Assembly: GCA_942159475.1 (NCBI GenBank)
Contig: OW804100.1
Location: 7,952,127 to 8,016,126, forward strand
Source of the DNA: Sthenelais limicola
Lineage: Eukaryota; Annelida; Polychaeta; Phyllodocida; Sigalionidae
DNA: 64,000 nucleotides
Direction: 5' to 3'
A program made the translations under genes and the position numbers. This document shows positions 59,557 to 64,000 of this stretch, one piece after another (positions within the stretch are counted from its first letter, which is position 1; each line of letters begins with the position of its first letter). The notes under the pieces are model-generated. The model was not told the origin of the DNA and did not search any database. It saw only the letters and a list, made by a program, of their open reading frames with translations.

Positions 59557-62500
59557 TTGACGACCACCTTTTTTTTCGACCAACTAAATTTCGACCAATT
59601 TTTTACGACCCACTTTTTACGACCACCTTTTTTTCGACCAACTAAATTTCGACTTATTTTTTACGACCCACTTTTTACGACCACCTTTTTTTCGACCAAC
59701 TTTTTGACGACCACCTTTTTTTTTGACCAACTGACGACCACCTTTTTTTTCGACCAACTAAATTTCGACCAAATTTTTACGACCCACTTTTTACGACCAC
59801 CTTTTTGACGACCAACTAAATTTCGACCAATTTTTTACGACCCACTTTTTACGACCACCTTTTTGACGACCACCTTTTTTTTCGACCAACTAAATTTCGA
59901 CCAATTTTTTACGACCCACTTTTTACGACCACCTTTTTGACGACCACCTTTTTTTTCGACCAACTAAATTTCGACCAATTTTTTACGACCCACTTTTTAC
60001 GACCACCTTTTTGACGACCACCTTTTTTTTCGACCAACTAAATTTCGACCAATTTTTTACGACTTACTTTTTACGACCACCTTTTTTTCGACCACCTTTT
60101 TGACGACCACCTTTTTTTTCGACCAACTAAATTTCGACCAATTTTTTACGACCCACTTTTTACGACCACCTTTTTGACGACCACCTTTTTTTTCGACCAA
60201 CTAAATTTCGACCAATTTTTTACGACCTACTTTTTACGACCACCTTTTTTTCGACCAACTTTTTGACGACCACCTTTTTGACGACCACCTTTTTTTTCGA
60301 CCAACTAAATTTCGACCAATTTTTTACGACCCACTTTTTACGACCACCTTTTTTTCGACCAACTTTTTGACGACCACCTTTTTTTCCGACCAACTAAATT
60401 TCGACCAATTTTTGACGACCCACTTTTTACGACCACCTTTTTGACGACCACCTTTTTTTTCGACCAACTAAATTTCGACCAATTTTTTACGACCCACTTT
60501 TTACGACCACCTTTTTGACGACCAACTAAATTTCGACCAACTAAATTTCGACCAATTTTTTACGACCCACTTTTTACGACCACCTTTTTGACGACCACCT
60601 TTTTTTTCGACCAACTAAATTTCGACCAATTTTTTACGACCCACTTTTTACGACCAACTTTTTGACGACCACCTTTTTTTTCGACCAACTGACGACCACC
60701 TTTTTTTTCGACCAACTAAATTTCGACCAATTTTTTTCGACCCACTTTTTTCGACCACGTTTTTTTCGACCCACTTTTTGACGACCACCTTTTTTCTCGA
60801 CCAACTAAATTTCGACCAATTTTTTAAGACCCACTTTTTACGACCACCTTTTTTTTCGACCAACTAAATTTCGACCAATTTTTTACGACACACTTTTTAC
60901 GACCACCTTTTTTTCGACCAACTTTTTGACGACCACCTTTTTTTTCGACCAACTGACGACCACCTTTTTTTTCGACCAACTAAATTTCGACCAATTTTTT
61001 TCGACCCACTTTTTACGACCACCTTTTTTTCGACCAACTTTTTGAAGACCACCTTTTTTTCCGACCAACTAAATTTCGACCAATTTTTGACGACCCACTT
61101 TTTACGACCACCTTTTTGACGACCACCTTTTTTTTCGACCAACTAAATTTCGACCAATTTTTTACGACCCACTTTTTACGACAACCTTTTTTTCGACCAA
61201 CTTTTTGACTACCACCTTTTTTTTCGACCAACTGACGACCACCTTTTTTTTCGACCAACTAAATTTCAACCAATTTTTTACGACCCACTTTTTACGACCA
61301 CCTTTTTGACGACCACCTTTTTTTTCGACCAATTTTTTTTTCGACCAACTGACGACCACCTTTTTTTTCGACCAACTAAATTTCGACCAATTTTTTACGA
61401 CCCACTTTTTACGACCACCTTTTTTTCGACCAACTTTTTGACGACCACCTTTTTTTCCGACCAACTAAATTTCGACCAATTTTTGACGACCCACTTTTTA
61501 CGACCACCTTTTTGACGACCACCTTTTTTTTCGACCAACTAAATTTCGACCAATTTTTTACGACCCACTTTTTACGACCACCTTTTTGACGACCACCTTT
61601 TTTTTCGACCTACTAAATTTCGACCAATTTTTTACGACCCACTTTTTACGACCACCTTTTTGACGACCACCTTTTTTTTCGACCAACTAAATTTCGACCA
61701 ATTTTTTACGACCCACTTTTTACGACCACCTTTTTGACGACCACCTTTTTTTTCGACCAACTAAATTTCGACCAATTTTTTATGACCCACTTTTTACGAC
61801 CAACTTTTTGACGACCACCTTTTTTTTCGACCAACTGACGACCACCTTTTTTTTCGACCAACTAAATTTCGACCAATTTTTTACGACCTACTTTTTACGA
61901 CCACCTTTTTTTCGACCAACTTTTTGACGACCACCTTTTTTTTCGACCAACTTTTTGACGACCACCTTTTTTTTCGACCAACTGACGACCACCTTTTTTT
62001 TCGACCAACTAAATTTCGACCAATTTTTTACGACCCACTTTTTACGACCAACTTTTTGACGACCACCTTTTTTTTCGACCAACTGACGACCACCTTTTTT
62101 TTCGACCAACTAAATTTCGACCAATTTTTTAAGACCTACTTTTTACGACCACCTTTTTTTCGACCAACTTTTTGACGACCACCTTTTTTTTCGACCAACT
62201 AAATTTCGACCAATTTTTTACGACCCACTTTTTACGACCACCTTTTTGACGACCACCTTTTTTTTCGACCAACTAAATTTCGACCAATTTTTTACGACCC
62301 ACTTTTTACGACCACCTTTTTGACGACCACCTTTTTTTTCGACCAACTAAATTTCGACCAATTTTTTACGACCCACTTTTTACGACCAACTTTTTGACGA
62401 CCACCTTTTTTTTCGACCAACTGACGACCACCTTTTTTTTCGACCAACTAAATTTCGACCAATTTTTTAAGACCTACTTTTTACGACCACCTTTTTTTCG

Positions 62501-63690
62501 ACCAACTTTTTGACGACCACCTTTTTTTTCGACCAACTAAATTTCGACCAATTTTTTACGACCCACTTTTTACGACCACCTTTTTGACGACCACCTTTTT
62601 TTTCGACCAACTAAATTTCGACCAATTTTTTACGACCCACTTTTTACGACCACCTTTTTGACGACCACCTTTTTTTTCGACCAACTAAATTTCGACCAAT
62701 TTTTTACGACCCACTTTTTACGACCACCTTTTTTTCGACCAACTTTTTGACGACCACCTTTTTTCCCGACCAACTAAATTTCGACCAATTTTTGACGACC
62801 CACTTTTTACGACCACCTTTTTGACGACCACCTTTTTTTTCGACCAACTAAATTTCGACCAATTTTTTACAACCCACTTTTTACGACCACCTTTTTGACG
62901 ACCACCTTTTTTTTTCGACCAACTAAATTTCGACCAATTTTTTATGACCCACTTTTTACGACCAACTTTTTGACGACCACCTTTTTTTTCGACCAACTGA
63001 CGACCACCTTTTTTTTCGACCAACTAAATTTCGACCAATTTTTTACGACCTACTTTTTACGACCACCTTTTTTTCGACCAACTTTTTGACGACCACCTTT
63101 TTTTTCGACCAACTTTTTGACGACCACCTTTTTTTTCGACCAACTGACGACCACCTTTTTTTTCGACCAACTAAATTTCGACCAATTTTTTTCGACCCAC
63201 TTTTTACGACCACCTTTTTTTCGACCAACTTTTTGACGACCACCTTTTTTCCGACCAACTAAATTTCGACCAATTTTTGACGACCCACTTTTGACGACCA
63301 CCTTTTTGACGACCACCTTTTTTTTCGACCAACTAAATTTCGACCAATTTTTTACGACCCACTTTTTACGACCACCTTTTTTTCGACCAACTTTTTGACT
63401 ACCACCTTTTTTTTCGACCAACTAAATTTCGACCAATTTTTTACGACCCACTTTTTACGACCACATTTTTGACGACCACCTTTTTTTTCGACCAACTAAA
63501 TTTCGACCAATTTTTTACGACCCACTTTTTACGACCATTTTTTTGACGACCACCTTTTTTTTCGACCAACTAAATTTCGACCAATTTTTTACGACCCACT
63601 TTTTACGACCACCTTTTTGACGACCACCTTTTTTTTCGACCAACTAAATTTCGACCAATTTTTTACGACCCACTTTTTACGACCACCTTT
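59557..63690 (+). repeat. Full higher-order unit, 4,134 bp, last complete copy
   Basis: All block offsets of the 49314 unit recur. It is followed not by another unit start but by the marker-led segment, whose ACAACCACC variant appears at 63901, 15,441 bp after its previous occurrence. Confidence 0.88.
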
Positions 63691-63900
63691 TTGACGACCA
63701 CCTTTTTTTTCGACCAACTAAATTTCGACCAATTTTTTACGACCCACTTTTTACGACCACCTTTTTGACGACCACCTTTTTTTTCGACCTACTAAATTTC
63801 GACCAATTTTTTACGACCCACTTTTTACGACCACCTTTTTGACGACCACCTTTTTTTTCGACCAACTAAATTTCGACCAATTTTTTACGACCCACTTTTT

Positions 63901-64000
63901 ACAACCACCTTTTTTACGACCACGTTTTTTTTCGACCAACTAAATTTCGACCAATTTTTTACGACCCACTTTTTCCGACCACCTTTTTTCCGACCAACTT
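63901..64000 (+). repeat. Start of the next marker-led segment, cut by the window edge
   Basis: It carries ACAACCACC and TTTTTCCGACC exactly as at 48460-48540, showing that the array continues beyond the window. Confidence 0.85.

Larger units (their letters stand above)
45233..64000 (+). repeat. CGACC satellite with nested higher-order structure
   Basis: The array fills the rest of the window and runs off the right edge. Its smallest unit is a 14-16 bp submonomer that opens with CGACC and runs into a T-tract. Five of these (15, 14, 14, 15 and 16 bp; the first recognisable by ACTAAATTT) make the commonest 74 bp monomer, for example 48122-48195. An extra CGACCAACTTTTTGA submonomer gives an 89 bp form, and loss of one submonomer gives a 58 bp form. 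Monomer variants are themselves ordered into a 4,134 bp higher-order repeat. The + strand is C/T-rich and G-poor, with nearly all G inside CGACC. Open frames of 60-123 codons on both strands recur with the repeat, but 74 is not a multiple of three and every frame closes. I see no coding potential. Confidence 0.98.

Noticed and set aside
45185..63421. Dozens of open frames of 60-123 codons in the satellite, some recurring identically (Lys/Val/Trp-rich or Phe/Thr-rich)
   Set aside because: They recur because the DNA recurs. The 74 bp monomer shifts frame each time, stops close every frame, both strands are open at once and the translations are low-complexity.
45233..64000. Calling the satellite a centromere
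   Set aside because: Array size and higher-order structure are compatible, but nothing in the sequence shows centromere function or chromosomal position.

Overview
The window looks like gene-poor, repeat-rich nuclear DNA of an animal, most likely a marine invertebrate. The sequence shows an intron-less eukaryotic tRNA gene with no encoded CCA and a Pol III T-run terminator, a decayed LINE reverse transcriptase, several families of short terminal-inverted-repeat (TIR) elements, tRNA-derived SINE-like pieces and an 18.8 kb satellite. There is no bacterial-style gene density. The abundance of TAGGCCTA words and the foldback-like inverted minisatellites would suit an echinoderm or another marine deuterostome, but that is inference and I cannot fix the taxon. 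I recognise no intact protein-coding gene. The longest open frames are low-complexity by-products of repeats or have no recognisable domain.

Layout. 1-9.9 kb: mostly unremarkable AT-rich DNA with one LTR-like repeat, a palindrome-bearing dispersed repeat, homopolymer G/C tracts and a 123 bp imperfect hairpin. 9.9-17.3 kb: a 140 bp palindrome, two inverted arrays of one 15 bp G-rich minisatellite, a TIR element with a possible 6 bp target duplication, a second LTR-like copy on the other strand and a third related minisatellite. 17.5-26 kb: a CRE/CCAAT-rich segment, a fossil LINE reverse transcriptase, a 133 bp tandem duplication packed with AGGTCA half-sites and two tRNA-like segments. 26-31.8 kb: nothing recognisable. 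31.8-36.3 kb: a cluster of TIR elements, one of them holding a perfect 23 bp hairpin. 37-41.2 kb: a compositional domain saturated with TAGGCCTA, holding the tRNA-Gln gene and a 31 bp tandem repeat. 42-45.2 kb: further TIR elements and a Helitron-like 3' end.

45.2 kb to the right edge: one continuous satellite with three nested levels of organisation. CGACC-headed submonomers of 14-16 bp form 58/74/89 bp monomers, and these form a higher-order repeat of about 4,134 bp whose copies are nearly identical and differ by clean blocks. The array leaves the window still intact, and a marker variant recurs 15,441 bp apart. This is the most unusual object in the window. No genes work together here; the window records amplification and insertion of repeats.
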